The notes beneath the pieces are model-generated. The model was not told the DNA's origin, made no database searches, and was given only the letters and a program-made list of their open reading frames with translations. Position numbers and translations under genes: made by a program. Positions 1 through 14,036 of a stretch of 64,000 nt of DNA are shown piece after piece. Numbering within the stretch: the stretch's first letter is position 1; each line of letters begins with the position of its first letter. This stretch comes from Eucalyptus grandis (taxonomy: Eukaryota > Streptophyta > Magnoliopsida > Myrtales > Myrtaceae). The DNA is taken from the NCBI RefSeq assembly GCF_016545825.1, contig NC_052618.1, positions 59,760,561-59,824,560 of the forward strand. The letters run 5' to 3'.

Positions 1-788
1 ACCGTAAGACAGACTCTATGCTTGAAGCTGAATTGGGTACAGACCTTAAAGTCTAGAGACCCATTGTAAAGTCTACTGACCAGCATTGTAAAGTCTCAAG
101 ACTCATATCGTAAAGTCTCAAGACTCGACTTTACATCCGTTTCGATGAATCGTAACTCAAGCCCAATCATACAACGGCTAGTGATCTGTTTGGATTCCAC
201 ATCAAGATTGATTTGATTGATTCAATCTATTTGATTGACAATTGGATGTTGAAGACAAGAACTTTCTATGCGAAGAAGCTTTACTTATGGAAACCAAGAT
301 TTCGTTTGTATGGGCGATCGGAATCAATTTGGGATTTTACCTTTGTCACTCAACGGCTACCAAATTTTCTAAGATACGAGCTGTCCAATGGGTATATTGG
401 AAGACGATTCTCCGGGATACTGTCCAACGGTAGTTTGGAAGTGGAGGAGTATTTAAGGAGATCATGGACCGATGAGCAAGTAAGAGACGGAGCGTAGAAT
501 TTATAATTCCAAAGTCTGAGCGACTTTAGATCATATACTTGTCTCTTGAGAGCTTAAACGTTTGTAATCGTGAGAGAAATACCAAGAGAGTGACTTAGTG
601 AGATAGTGTGATCTACTAAGTATTTGCACTCGGAGTTGTAATCTCTTGTTGATTGCATAGTGGAATCCAGCCAAGAAGGTCATATCGTGGGAGAGTGGAC
701 GTAGGCTTGGATTAAGCCGAACCACTATAAATCTCGTGTTCTTATTCTCTTCCCTAACTCCTTTATTTTGTTCATACTAGCACTCTCA
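1..788 (+). repeat. 5' LTR, partial
   Basis: This is the same sequence as 1930-2710, so the window opens roughly 235 bases inside the LTR. It ends in CACTCTCA directly before the primer-binding site. It differs from the right LTR at about ten places, mostly 1-4 base insertions or deletions. Confidence 0.85.
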
Positions 789-790
789 AT

Positions 791-802
791 TGGTATCGAG
801 CC
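791..802 (+). other. Primer-binding site of the LTR element
   Basis: TGGTATCGAGCC lies two bases after the end of the left LTR. It resembles TGGTATCAGAGC, the usual initiator-Met tRNA binding site of plant copia elements. Confidence 0.7.
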
Positions 803-877
803 AAGTGCTCGGTTTATAAAAGTGTTTTTACTTTTGAGCTAAAGATTCTTTATGGCTAGTATGTTGGCACCAGACTT

Positions 878-1117
878 ATGGAAGGGCAAAGCAACACAAG
901 GCCACCATATTTCGATGGAAGAAAATACAAGCAGAATGGCCAGAAAAGAACAAAAGAAGAAGATGATGTGCAAAGAAATATATGCTTGACGGCACATTCA
1001 GAATCTGAGTCTAACTCAGCACGAGACTCAGAATCGAGTCGATTGAATAAGACTCAGAATCTAATGAGGAAATCAAGGGGAGAAATCGAATCCAAAAGAA
1101 AAGGAAAAGAATCGTGA
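878..1117 (+). pseudogene. Gag relic of the LTR element
   Basis: A short ORF opens with an RPPYFDG stretch, the conserved N-terminal motif of copia gag, shortly after the primer-binding site. It then jumps to a charged Ser/Glu/Lys-rich stretch that resembles the hinge region far downstream in intact gag. The middle of gag and all of pol appear to be deleted. It is unlikely to encode a working protein. Confidence 0.55.
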
Positions 1118-1693
1118 TCATCTCAAAAAGGCAACAAATTGAGGGGGAGCTTTGATCAATTATGGAAAAATCTTTTTTGATTGATCGTGATCTTATTATG
1201 GATGGAAGGAAAGGTAAATGTGTCAGAATTTATTCTAAAAAAATCCGGTTAGTGCATCTTTTATTACCTTTTGTCATTAACAAATCTTTTATTAATTTTA
1301 TGACAAAAATGGTACGTAAATTTTATGGTGCATCCGTGATTTTTATTGGATATTTGTTGATATAATCGAAGTGAGCTATATTGCATATCTTTAATATTCG
1401 ATAAAGCTGATTTTTCAAATTGTGATTCATGCAAGATATTTGTTATCATTCTCTACGTGAATCCATTATTATCGCTTTTTGATTATGACAAAAGGGGAGA
1501 ATATATGAATATGCATATGTGCTGATAGGTTGATATTATCTATGGCATAATATTGAGCTGCGATTATTTTCTAAATATTATTATGCTCAATATATTTGTT
1601 ATCTTATGATATCCTTTGATTTAAATTAATAAAAGCGTGTTTACAAATCTGCATATTCAGAGATTGTTTTGTCATCATCAAAAAGGGGGAGAT

Positions 1694-2710
1694 TGTTAGG
1701 AAATCCCTTATGATGTTTTGAAGATGACAAAATAAATCAAAGGCTACTAACATGTTTGATGGTTGAGTAATAGGCCATGCAGATGTTAGAACATGTAGAG
1801 GATATTATCAAAGTCGAAGACCCGGACTCAAGACTCAAAGTCAAGACCGCTGCATTTTAGTGTCAAAGTCTCGTTTCTACATCGAAGTCTCGCTCACTCG
1901 ACAAATTCCGGCATCGAACGTGAAAGCCGAACCGAAGACAGACTCTATGCTTGCTGAATTGGGTACAGACCTTAAAGTCTAGAGACCCGTTGTAAAGTCT
2001 GGACCAGTTGTAAAGTCTCAAGACTCATATCGTAAAGTCTCAAGACTCGGACTTTACATCCAGATTCGATGAATCGTAACTCAAGCCCAATCATACAACG
2101 GCTAGTGATCTGTTTGGATTCCACATCAAGATTGATTTGATTGATTCAATCTATTTGATTGACAATTGGATGTTGAAGACAAGAACTTTCTATGCGAAGA
2201 AGCTTTACTTATGGAAACCAAGATTTCGTTTGTATGGGCGATCGGAATCAATTTGGGATTTTACCTTTGTCACTCAACGGCTACCAAATCTTCTAAGATA
2301 CGAGCTGTCCAATGGGTATATTGGAAGACGATTCTCCGGATACTGTCCAACGGTAGTTTGGAAGTGGAGGAGTATTTAAGGAGATCATGGACCGATGAGC
2401 AAGTAAGAGACGGAGCGTAGAATTTATAATTCCAAAGTCGAGCGACTTTAGATCATATACTTGTCTCTTGAGAGCTTAAACGTTTGTAATCGTGAGAGAA
2501 ATACCAAGAGAGTGACTTAGTGAGATAGTGTGATCTACTAAGTATTTGCACTGGAGTTGTAATCTCTTGTTGATTGCATAGTGGAATCCAGCCAAGAAGG
2601 CTGTTATCGTGGGAGAGTGGACGTAGGCTTGGATTAAGCCGAACCACTATAAATCTCGTGTTCTTATTCTCTTCCCTAACTCCTTTATTTTGTTCATACT
2701 AGCACTCTCA
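1694..2710 (+). repeat. 3' LTR, complete (1017 bp)
   Basis: It begins TGTTAGGAAA after the purine-rich tract and ends CACTCTCA, giving the TG...CA ends typical of LTRs. The U3 part (about 1810-2060) is full of short AAAGTCT/AGACT motifs. The ORFs at 2137-2420, matched at 213-497 in the left LTR, are shared LTR sequence and not a gene. Confidence 0.85.
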
Positions 2711-2849
2711 AATAGATCTCTTCAATTTTTGCCCTTATTTTAAGAACCAAGTTTTTTCTAAGTTTCATCTGAGACCCATTATCTGTTGTAAGTGGCTTTT
2801 GTCTGAGAAGTGATTTTCATAAAGCTTTCGTACTTATATGTTACCATAC

Positions 2850-5380
<2,531 letters not shown>

Positions 5381-8143
5381 CTCGTCGTACTTCCCCTTCT
5401 CTTCTCTCTCTCTGAGTTTCTGGCAGACCGATGAGCGTGCGGCACTTTGACAGGTGCAAGTACTGTTACCGGTCCATCACTTGCGTCATTCGACGCGGTT
5501 GGCCGGTCTTTTATCAGTATCAGAGGCCGGCACGCGCTCCCTCTTCTTGGATTTTTCCCCCCCAGGGGATTCTCCCAACCGGCTGCCTTCATTTCCAGGA
5601 TGCGCCCCCACCCAATGGTGGGGAAGTAGAGCCTGAATCAGGCCCGGGGAAGGGTGAGAAACCTTCTTGGGACCCCAGTTTATCACTACACCATTTTACG
5701 TCTGGGGTGACGAAGGTAAAGAACTTGTCGTGGGAAAAATGCGGGAACAAAAATCTTTCTTTTTTTAAAATCAAGTAGGCCGGCCGCGTGGCTTGTCTCG
5801 CTAATTTCTTATTTTAAGACCAAAAATGACCAATGATGGGCATGTGGAAACTTGGTCATTCGTTTGAAAATGAATAAAATGAAGAGGAAGGTGGAAGGAG
5901 TATCTTTCTCGAGGCGGATTCAAGAGTTTGAGACGGCCCCCGCCCCCGAGAAGATCAGGCATTAGCGAAAAACAATGTCACATGTCATATCATGACCACC
6001 GCTTCCAAGGATCGATCCATGCGTGCCTCTGTCTTCAGCCCGTTTGCAGCCATCATTTTAGATGAGATATGTCAACTTTGAAAATACGATCTGCGTTCGA
6101 TATAGAGAGAGAGAGAGCTAGAAAAATCATCCATGGCAGTTTCAAATGAGTTGGAAATGGAGGATGGCGCAAAGCCGCATGAAGTCTTCTCACTATTTAG
6201 TGGACATTTCAAATCGCACATTTTTCTCTAGAAATCACGAATGCTCCCGTGTAAGTGCTGGAATTGCAGCATCATCGACTTATCGTTTTGGAATTATAAA
6301 GAGTATAATATGATAATTGATGGGCAAAGTTCATCGTATCCTTCTTCTTTTTTATTTGTTTTATAAACCAAAAAAGATTCCAGTCAACAGATGCTAGTGA
6401 AGATGCTAACGAGGACTGAGGAAGATGGGATTTGTCCCGTGTGGAGAACAAGAGACAAAGTAACCCAATTGCTCCAAAAGGAAAGAGAGAAGAAGAACCA
6501 TTTCCCGTTTTTTCTCTTTTATTTGTAGGTATCCCAAAACAATGTATTATTTTTCCTTATTTGCTTTCCTTCTTTCTAAGGAGAAATAATTTAAGAACAG
6601 ATGCAACTTAGTAAGATGATTTACACGTCAGTTGTTAATGTCATTTACAAAGAAATTCATATATATATATATATATATATTGAGAAAAATGTATCTCAAT
6701 CTTAAGAGTCCATATCACATCTGCAATAGATGGATTCTGACAATCTGATTAGAATTTGGAGAGTAGATAGGAGGAGCAATTATCACCCCACGCTCGGGGA
6801 CAATGACATATATCCATACGCGTCATTGGCTAAACGAAAGGCCAACCAGCCTATGAAAGTGTTCAAGATGGACCATGCTCAAACTCCCCTTACTTGATTG
6901 AGCCCACTCCAGCCCAACGGGCCTAAGTAATTAGCCATGTCCATCAAGCTGATTCCGACAGTTTTGCTAGGAAAGTTGTTGGCAATTGCAATTTGAGAGA
7001 TACATGTGCTTTCGACTCTTCTTACTCCTAGTCCTATCAAAAATCAAGAAGCTATGCTTGCAACATATACGCCTGGGTCCTCTTAACAAAAAGGATATAT
7101 GCACGCAAGTTTTCTGTACATTTGGATGGCTCACAAGAAAATGATTTACTCCATATTATACATCATAATTATTTTAATGGAAATGATTGGCAAAAATTTG
7201 TATCCAATAAAAAAAAAATTACTTGGAACTCAGTATATATCTTCTCCTATTGTTCATGTTATGCACGTGGAGTCCAAGATAAGATATAATTAACTATATC
7301 CAATGCATTCTCTTATCTTCTCATTCATAATATAGATTTTATTCATGTATGATGCACATGTTAGATAATAATAAATGAGTATAACCCCTTCAAAATCCCC
7401 TTTGATATTATCTAGAAACTCCCCCAAATCGTATGCTGAGTATTAACCTTGTCAACGGATAGAAGCTTTTAACACAAACCCCATGTTGGACATAAACCCA
7501 ATTTAGATGAGGAGTCCTCATCTCCAAAAGAATTATTCAAAACAAGTTTTGCTTCCTCTGCAGTTGAAACCTAGGCAATTGCAGAAATACAGATAAGCCT
7601 GCTGTAAAGATGGCATAGTTATATTGTAATGTAATTAATAACAGACTTAACGTATTATCAAAAATAAGAAAGTCCATAGCTTTTAATTCTCCACCATCAG
7701 AGTGAGAGAGGGATGGCTTCGCGCAAAAACCATGCTCTCATGGTGCTAAAGGGTATGCTAGATTGTGGTTCGGGATTCGGACGAAACTGCCGTTTCATCA
7801 GGAGCTAAAGTCAATACTGGCGCATCGTGCGTATAATGTACACTGCAGATGCAGGAAATCCGTAATCTGTTTAATTGCCGAATAGCAAGAATCAATAGGT
7901 ACAACAGTTCATACCATTGCACAAACTAAGAAGAGATACAATGGACATGGTGATTGATGTTTCGCACAATAAGATGTTCCTGTAAAAGATCCAATAGCAG
8001 CAGACACCAAGTCTAATAGAAACACAACTCCCACGAGCAACTGAAAAGCGAACTTTACAAGCCACACTCTCACGCTCAAATTCAAAAGAGGTGATCGGGC
8101 CATTCCAACTCCGGACGACACCATTTCTTCGTCATAAGTTCAA
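5381..8143. other. Spacer between CCD1 and the left SMT1 copy
   Basis: This 2.8 kb holds the CCD1 upstream region and the 3' flank of SMT1 copy A. ORFs at 5431-5778 overlap each other in several frames with no recognisable protein. An (AT)11 microsatellite is at 6659-6680. From about 7720 the sequence resembles the 3' flank of copy B near 13590, so it belongs to the duplicated unit. I see no further gene. Confidence 0.6.
6659..6680. repeat. (AT)11 microsatellite
   Basis: An uninterrupted AT dinucleotide run in the spacer upstream of CCD1. Confidence 0.9.
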
Positions 8144-11100
8144 TTAGCACGATCCCTGCGTCATTACCGAACTCTCACATTGAGGCTTCCGAACCAAGAA
8201 GAAGTAAGTCGGCGTAAAGATCCCCATCCTGAAGTGCATATTAGCATTAGACTCATCGGTAGCGCTTATTTCCCACCGAGAGGTTGGACGGGGATTAAAT
8301 AAAATTTCAAGGCAAATTCAGAAAGAGCAGTTTCTTTAAACCTCTGCAATTTGGCAAGAATTCTCTGTATGAACTATAATCTACCCATCCAGGGAATGCA
8401 GGTGTTACTTTCACCAAAAGGCACTGGTGTTTTAAAGGTTATGATCCTTAATGTCAATCCTAAACCAGCAATGCATTTCCATAAAACACATCTGCAAGCT
8501 CTACTAAGTGCAGACCCTAATGCCCCATGTAATTATAGATTTCTTGGTTGAGAGAACACTGCACGAGAAAGAGACGTTCTAAAGTAGCTTTGAAAGTAAA
8601 ATGAGGGGACCAAGATTGAAAAACTGATCGCTCACCTTCCGCCTTTGACTAAGCCCTCCGCAGCCCTCTCCAGAACTTTTAGCACCCTTAGGCTTCCTTC
8701 TGGGGCTAGCCCCACGCACTCGAGAGCTTCGACCTATAGTAACATCGCATGCAAGAATCACTATATCAGATTGAATGCTTATGCTTACCACCCTACAATC
8801 ATACTAAGTTTAGGAGGACGCTGCACTAACAAGCTTACCATGATTCTGGTAATGAAACGCCCAAGTGGTGTCACGCGGAAGTTACTCAAGGAGAAATGGT
8901 TTCCGTCCAGAACCTGGTACCAAGGGACCGGAGACTCTTCGGCTAGATCTTTCTCCCATATGACCTTCACAATAGCAAACGTCAAGTCATAGGGTCAGAG
9001 TTGAGACTTTTTAGCTGTCGTATTCCACTTTTATGCAAAGTAGCTTTGTAAAAACTGCTCACCTCAAAACCTGCTTGTTTTAGAGCTTCAATGCATTGCC
9101 CAGTCAGCCGGATGTCTGGGAGGCCATTTCCTATCTCAATCTCTGCCTGCAACAATTCAGCGTGGTCCCATTTGCATCATAAGCCAAAGTCATTAAATTG
9201 CCCACGCTCAATAATATGGATGGATCTGAGTACACCAACCTTAATATCTTGGTGCTCTTTGTTGTGCGGATCAAATGAATCAGTCATGCACCATTCGTAT
9301 GCAGCAAAATACTGCCCAGGCTTTAATACTCTGTAAATCTCTTTGTAACATCCATACTGTTCAGATCAGAGGGAAAGGAAAAGCGAGACCGTTCGTTAAG
9401 TTATGAATGATCTAAGGAGGTCGACAATCATCAGGTGCATAAGCAAGTACATATCTAATTGTAACTTACAATGTCGGGTGCATGGCAGGTAGCTTCAATT
9501 GCATAAACCGCATCAAAAGTATTGTCAGAGAATGGCATATGCATGAAATCAGCCTGCAGGCATCAGCAAGAAACGATGACTTGTGAGAAGTTTTTCCCCC
9601 CAGACCATACTTTTTCTTCATGTGTGTAGACACAAAAAGTGGATAAAGGACACAACATGATGATAGCAGCTTAAGAAACCGAAGTGGCTGATGAAAGAGT
9701 TCCGACAAAATTTGGATATCAGACTAAACCAACCTTAACAAATTTGCATGTCTTGTCCACGCCTGCAGCGCGATTCAGTTCCTATGGAGCAAGCAAACCT
9801 GTCAACTTGCGGGCTATAATAAATTCAATGCTTTTCAAATGGAAGGCAGAGTTGAAGTCACCTCTCCCCTTGTTATCTGGTACTCGTTGTTGTTTAATCC
9901 AGTAATAGATGCGAAGCTGCAGAGTAGAAAAGGAAGAGTATTGGTCAACAAGAACCTTAATTAAAAACTAAGCCAATTATCAGATGTCTGCACACAAATC
10001 TTAGCTCGGCAGTATGTTTATGGACAGATCAGATGAAAGATATTCACGAGGACCAGGCCACCCCAGTAAGTATTGAGCTTCTAGCACCTTCTCCCACTTC
10101 TCTAAGTTGTGCGCAGCCAAATGAATTCAACTACTGTGTCGACAAATACTCATGCATGCACAGTTGCACGTCCAAACCTATGCACAATAGCACTGATTCT
10201 TTTATTAATTAAGTGTCTCTTTTCCGAATTGTATTTTACTAATGAAAGAGAAGGCAAAGAAGTCATGGCAATTGGTAACACTCTGATTCTTATAGCTTGG
10301 TGCCTTTGTTCAGTAAACATTTCATCAGAACAAGAAGATCTGATCGCAAATTCAAACATCACCTGCACTTTGTCACCGTGATGGGAAAAGAGAGAATTAT
10401 TTGTTAACCTGAATCGAGCTATTTCCCTGAGGGGTCCGCCAATTCCACACCCTACATCCAGCACCTATAACGGGAGGGGAAGTGAATGATAATTGTAAAA
10501 TTACCATTTTAAACCAAAAAAAAAATTGTAGAAAAACCTCATGATCTTGTATCCACAGTGAGGGACAAACCTCGTAACCCGGTTTTAAGGCTAGCTGCGA
10601 CGCCAGGAAGTGTTCCTGTCTCTTCATGCTCTCTTGTAGAGACTCTCCTTTCCATCTGCAGGATCAACAACACAATCAGCACCATGAATGAAGTACAACA
10701 GGACTCCACAAACATGGGCATGAAATCAAGAGTGCATGGGAAACATACGACCTGCGTGCAAAATGGAAGGACTCTCCCCAGCCATACTCATAGAAGCTGG
10801 TAACAAGATCATAATATTTGTTGACCTGCAATTGCATTGTGGAGATTGTCTTGGGCAATTAGAAAAGCAATACAAACCAGTCGTTCTAGTCATCCATTAA
10901 AGGGCTGTTTACATCCTGAAAGGGCTAGTAAATGAGCTGGCTTGGTCGAGAGCCAAAAACAAGTCGTTTTGACACGGGAGGACAAATACTTCTCTTACCA
11001 TGTCACTGTAGTTAGTTTTCCTTTCTTCCTCTTCACCTCCATAGCAGACATGATACTTCTCATACCTAAACCAGCAACAAAGGAAAAAAAAGAGTCTAAT

Positions 11101-12203
11101 AAGGTCCATGGTGGCTATCGGGAGATTGAAGAGACCTAAGTGTAGGAATTATAGAAAAACCGACGTGCGGGGAATTATTTTCTAGTTGACCTGACGGGAA
11201 CCCGACTTAATGTAAAAGATCTTACTCATTGTCACTACCGTTGTAGTCAAACTCACTCAAGACTAGATAAATCAGAAGGGTGTCTAGAACAAAAGTTAAG
11301 GTTGCGCCTGCAAATAGAAGGGATTGGCATCTTTCATGTCGATTGCATTTAGCAATTCAAATAAGTGGATAATGTTGAGGGACGAAGATCCAACAAAAGC
11401 AAAAAAAGCCAGGCAAGATCCTCTCTGTCGATCTTCATTGCGTTGCCACGAAAGGTCTGTGTTGAGGTGTGGATTTATATCTTAAAGCTTCCTCAAGAGT
11501 TTAAATAGCCTGACTCACACGACTCAGGGACCGAAAGGCCAGAAGAATTGTTCCGACGGACTTGACAAACCTTTCCCATTAGCAAAGATTTCAGGAAATT
11601 TACCATAAACAAGCCCGTCGACTATCTATGGACACACCAGTTGGAAACAGCAACTTTTGCAATGATTTTCCAACCTAGACGATGGGAAATCACCCAGACA
11701 TGTAAACTTGGCGATGCTTTCTTCATTATGTAAACTATCAGTTGTCAAACTATATTTCAAAAGTATAAAGACTGTTGACTTTTAACTGTCAATGAAGGGA
11801 AGCAGTAACACTAGCTCACACCTAAACGCTATATCGTTATGTCACTTGATGTCTCAAGGTTTCAAAATTCAGTACTTCCCATAATTCTAGCATCCGCAAA
11901 GAACATGGGAACTACTTGATGGGAACCAAGGTTTGGCGTGCTATTTATGGGTGAGGAAAATGCTTGAGCAGCACCCACTCTCCTCCTTGGTGAAAAATTG
12001 GAAACAGATTATGGAAATAGAGAAGGGTCGAAACGACCAATTAGTGCTTGGGCTGAGGCCCCATCCATTTTTCACCACCACGTCAGCGTATTCAAAAGAA
12101 AAGGCAGTGAAGAAGCCTACTTGTCAACGGCGCAGAGGACTTCGCTTCTCTGGATCGTTCCTCCAACGCCCGCCGCCAGATCCAGCGCTCCGGCTTTTGA
12201 CAT
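8144..12203 (-). CDS. SMT1: Sterol C24-methyltransferase (SMT1 type), tandem copy A
   Basis: SMT1 transfers a methyl group from S-adenosylmethionine to C24 of cycloartenol, the committed step toward 24-alkylated phytosterols, at the ER. Thirteen exons (minus): 12121-12203, 10999-11065, 10752-10825, 10571-10655, 10409-10464, 9862-9916, 9734-9781, 9470-9553, 9240-9356, 9063-9146, 8839-8964, 8636-8733, 8144-8228. They join without a break to 353 residues. Present are the sterol-binding [11 protein letters not shown] (about residues 62-72), SAM motif [10 protein letters not shown] (about 105-114), ATCHAPD, and the C-terminal sterol methyltransferase domain. All splice boundaries match copy B, about 6 kb away in the same orientation. 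It is more diverged than B: 9 of 27 residues differ in exon 1 but only 2 of 28 in exon 8. A small insertion before the ancestral stop makes the protein read on about nine codons to a new TAA. It could be functional, neofunctionalised or an early pseudogene. Confidence 0.9.
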
Positions 12204-14036
12204 TATTGCCACCACTGCCAATAAACTCGCTTGCTATTTACCTACCAAAAGCAAGGAGATTCGCAAAAGAATTAGCTCGTTTTGGAGTTTTCTTCATCGC
12301 ATGAATCAATTGATACGGCCACGTAGATTCTACAGTTAGTACAAGAACAATAATGCAGGGTGTAGGTAGGATCAAAGCAGAAACAAGCCTTTTTTTCAAC
12401 GATATGCAAAGCAAAGTGAGGGTCTGGAGAGGACAGTACCAAATGGTGCCAAAACAAGCATGTTGCCAATCGTCTAATATACAATCTGAAGACGAATAAA
12501 TAACTATCACCAGTTAAAATGATTTGTCGTAGCGTAGCAGCACTCCAGATTCTTCTGCTTTTTAAACTCCGAACGTGCCTATCAATCCAAAATAAAAGAC
12601 ATAAACAAAACCAAACGTGCGCTTGTGGCGAATCCTAAAGCTTGCTTGCGGTGTAGACTCGGGCAGCGCCAGCTTTACGTGTATATGCCAAGACAAGTAA
12701 GTCGACTATTTAATCTGTCTTCAGATTGTGTATGGGACGACTAATAACGGATGAAGTTCTAGTCCCAGAAAAATATGTCTCGAATGAATTCGAGTGGTAT
12801 TATTCACCTCATTCAGCAGATACTGGTTAATCGCTAGCATATGTAAACGTGTGTCTGAAGGCTCCAAGCCAAGGTGACGATGATATTAACGCGTCCGTTT
12901 GGAGTGAAATTTTCTTTTTGTTTCTTCCATCCTTTTCATTCCACTGTAGCTTTTATTTGGAAGACATGGTTGCTCACTGTCCATATGAGAATGTGTCAAG
13001 AAAAGATAGGAACGTCTGCGAGGCATGGGATATCTTGCCAGATTGAATGTCAACCCCGCAAATAAAAATCAAGAGATAAGACACGAGTGCCACGACCAAA
13101 ATTTATTATGCATTGCTTTGCTTGCTGCTTAAACCACGTTGCATCAGCACTCAGCAAGAGAAAGGAGGTCTGTTTTCCATATATGAAAAAAAAAACACAC
13201 AATCCTTTTCAGATGAGAGAGGAATGAGTCTTTCCAGTTTACACGTGATATCAGATAGAGATTTTCCTTTCAAATTGGCTCCGAGTCCGAGAGACATGAG
13301 AAATTGCCGTATCTTGTTTACCTTCTTTCGAAGTTTATGGTCCAAGCTCAAATCTTTGAACAAGCCGGACACTCTTCATCGAAAGACCGATAGCCGAGGC
13401 TTCCTGAAGATGTAATCCCGTCGTAACCACTGACGGGTGGATTTTCTTCTCAGCCAAACATCTTCAGATGCGATTCCCATTGCAAATACGAAATAATCAA
13501 TGCTAATCGGGTATAATGAGCTATAGGGGGTGAAACTATGTTTGATCAGGAGGTCGTTAATGGTAACCGGTAAAAGAGATAACAAGTCTATAACGGCGTT
13601 GGAGGGTGTACTAGATTGTGAAGAAACTGCAGGTTCATCGTGAACTTCACCGAATTTGAAATAGTGCCACATTTGCGAGGTGCACAAGCGATAACCGCGG
13701 AATTTATGTACTTACAGATATACATACGGTTCTACAACTAAGACACGACCAAATTGACATGATCATTAATCTGAACAATTAGAAAGTTGTTCGGTCCATT
13801 CGACGACTGGAAAAGATTCAAACTTAGGCGACATCTGATACAAATTGCTCGCAGCAAACAAGCATGTTTTAAAGGAACAAAGAAAGGCACTCACACAAGC
13901 AACTGAAAAAAAGCCAAAGCGTAGAATCCCAGGCACAATAACCGTCCAATCATCTAAACACATGAAATTCTACCGATTAGTCGGATACTGAAAGACCCCA
14001 TTTCTTCAGAATAAGTTAAATCTGCACGGTCCCACG
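12204..14036. other. Spacer between the two SMT1 copies
   Basis: The first ~100 bp matches the 5' flank of copy B at 18786-18880, including a pyrimidine tract ending TTTTGGTAG on the minus strand. From about 13560 to 14036 lies the 3' flank of copy B, which resembles 7720-8143. The minus ORF at 13376-13687 (103 codons) matches no family I recognise and lies in this shared 3' flank. I call no gene here. Confidence 0.6.

Larger units (their letters stand above)
1..2710 (+). mobile_element. Non-autonomous copia-like LTR retrotransposon, 5' truncated by the window edge
   Basis: Two direct repeats (1-788 and 1694-2710) flank a 905 bp interior. The interior starts two bases after the left repeat with a primer-binding site like the initiator-Met tRNA complement (from 791) and ends with a purine-rich tract (about 1680-1693) directly before the TG of the right LTR. 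This is the LTR/PBS/PPT order of Ty1-copia elements. The interior keeps only a gag-like start (878-1117, with an RPPYFDG motif as in copia gag) that goes out of frame or is deleted after about 20 residues. No protease, integrase or reverse transcriptase is visible, so the element would depend on enzymes supplied in trans. It lies antisense to CCD1 and appears to sit in one of its introns. The target-site duplication cannot be checked because the left junction is outside the window. Confidence 0.85.

Noticed and set aside
213..497. A 94-codon ORF repeated at 2137, looking like a duplicated small gene
   Set aside because: Both copies lie within the LTRs of one retrotransposon, so the repetition is explained. 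The frame also shifts between the copies.
5431..5778. 115-codon plus ORF upstream of CCD1, with overlapping ORFs on both strands
   Set aside because: Five frames are open over the same GC-rich stretch and none resembles a known protein. It is likely compositional.
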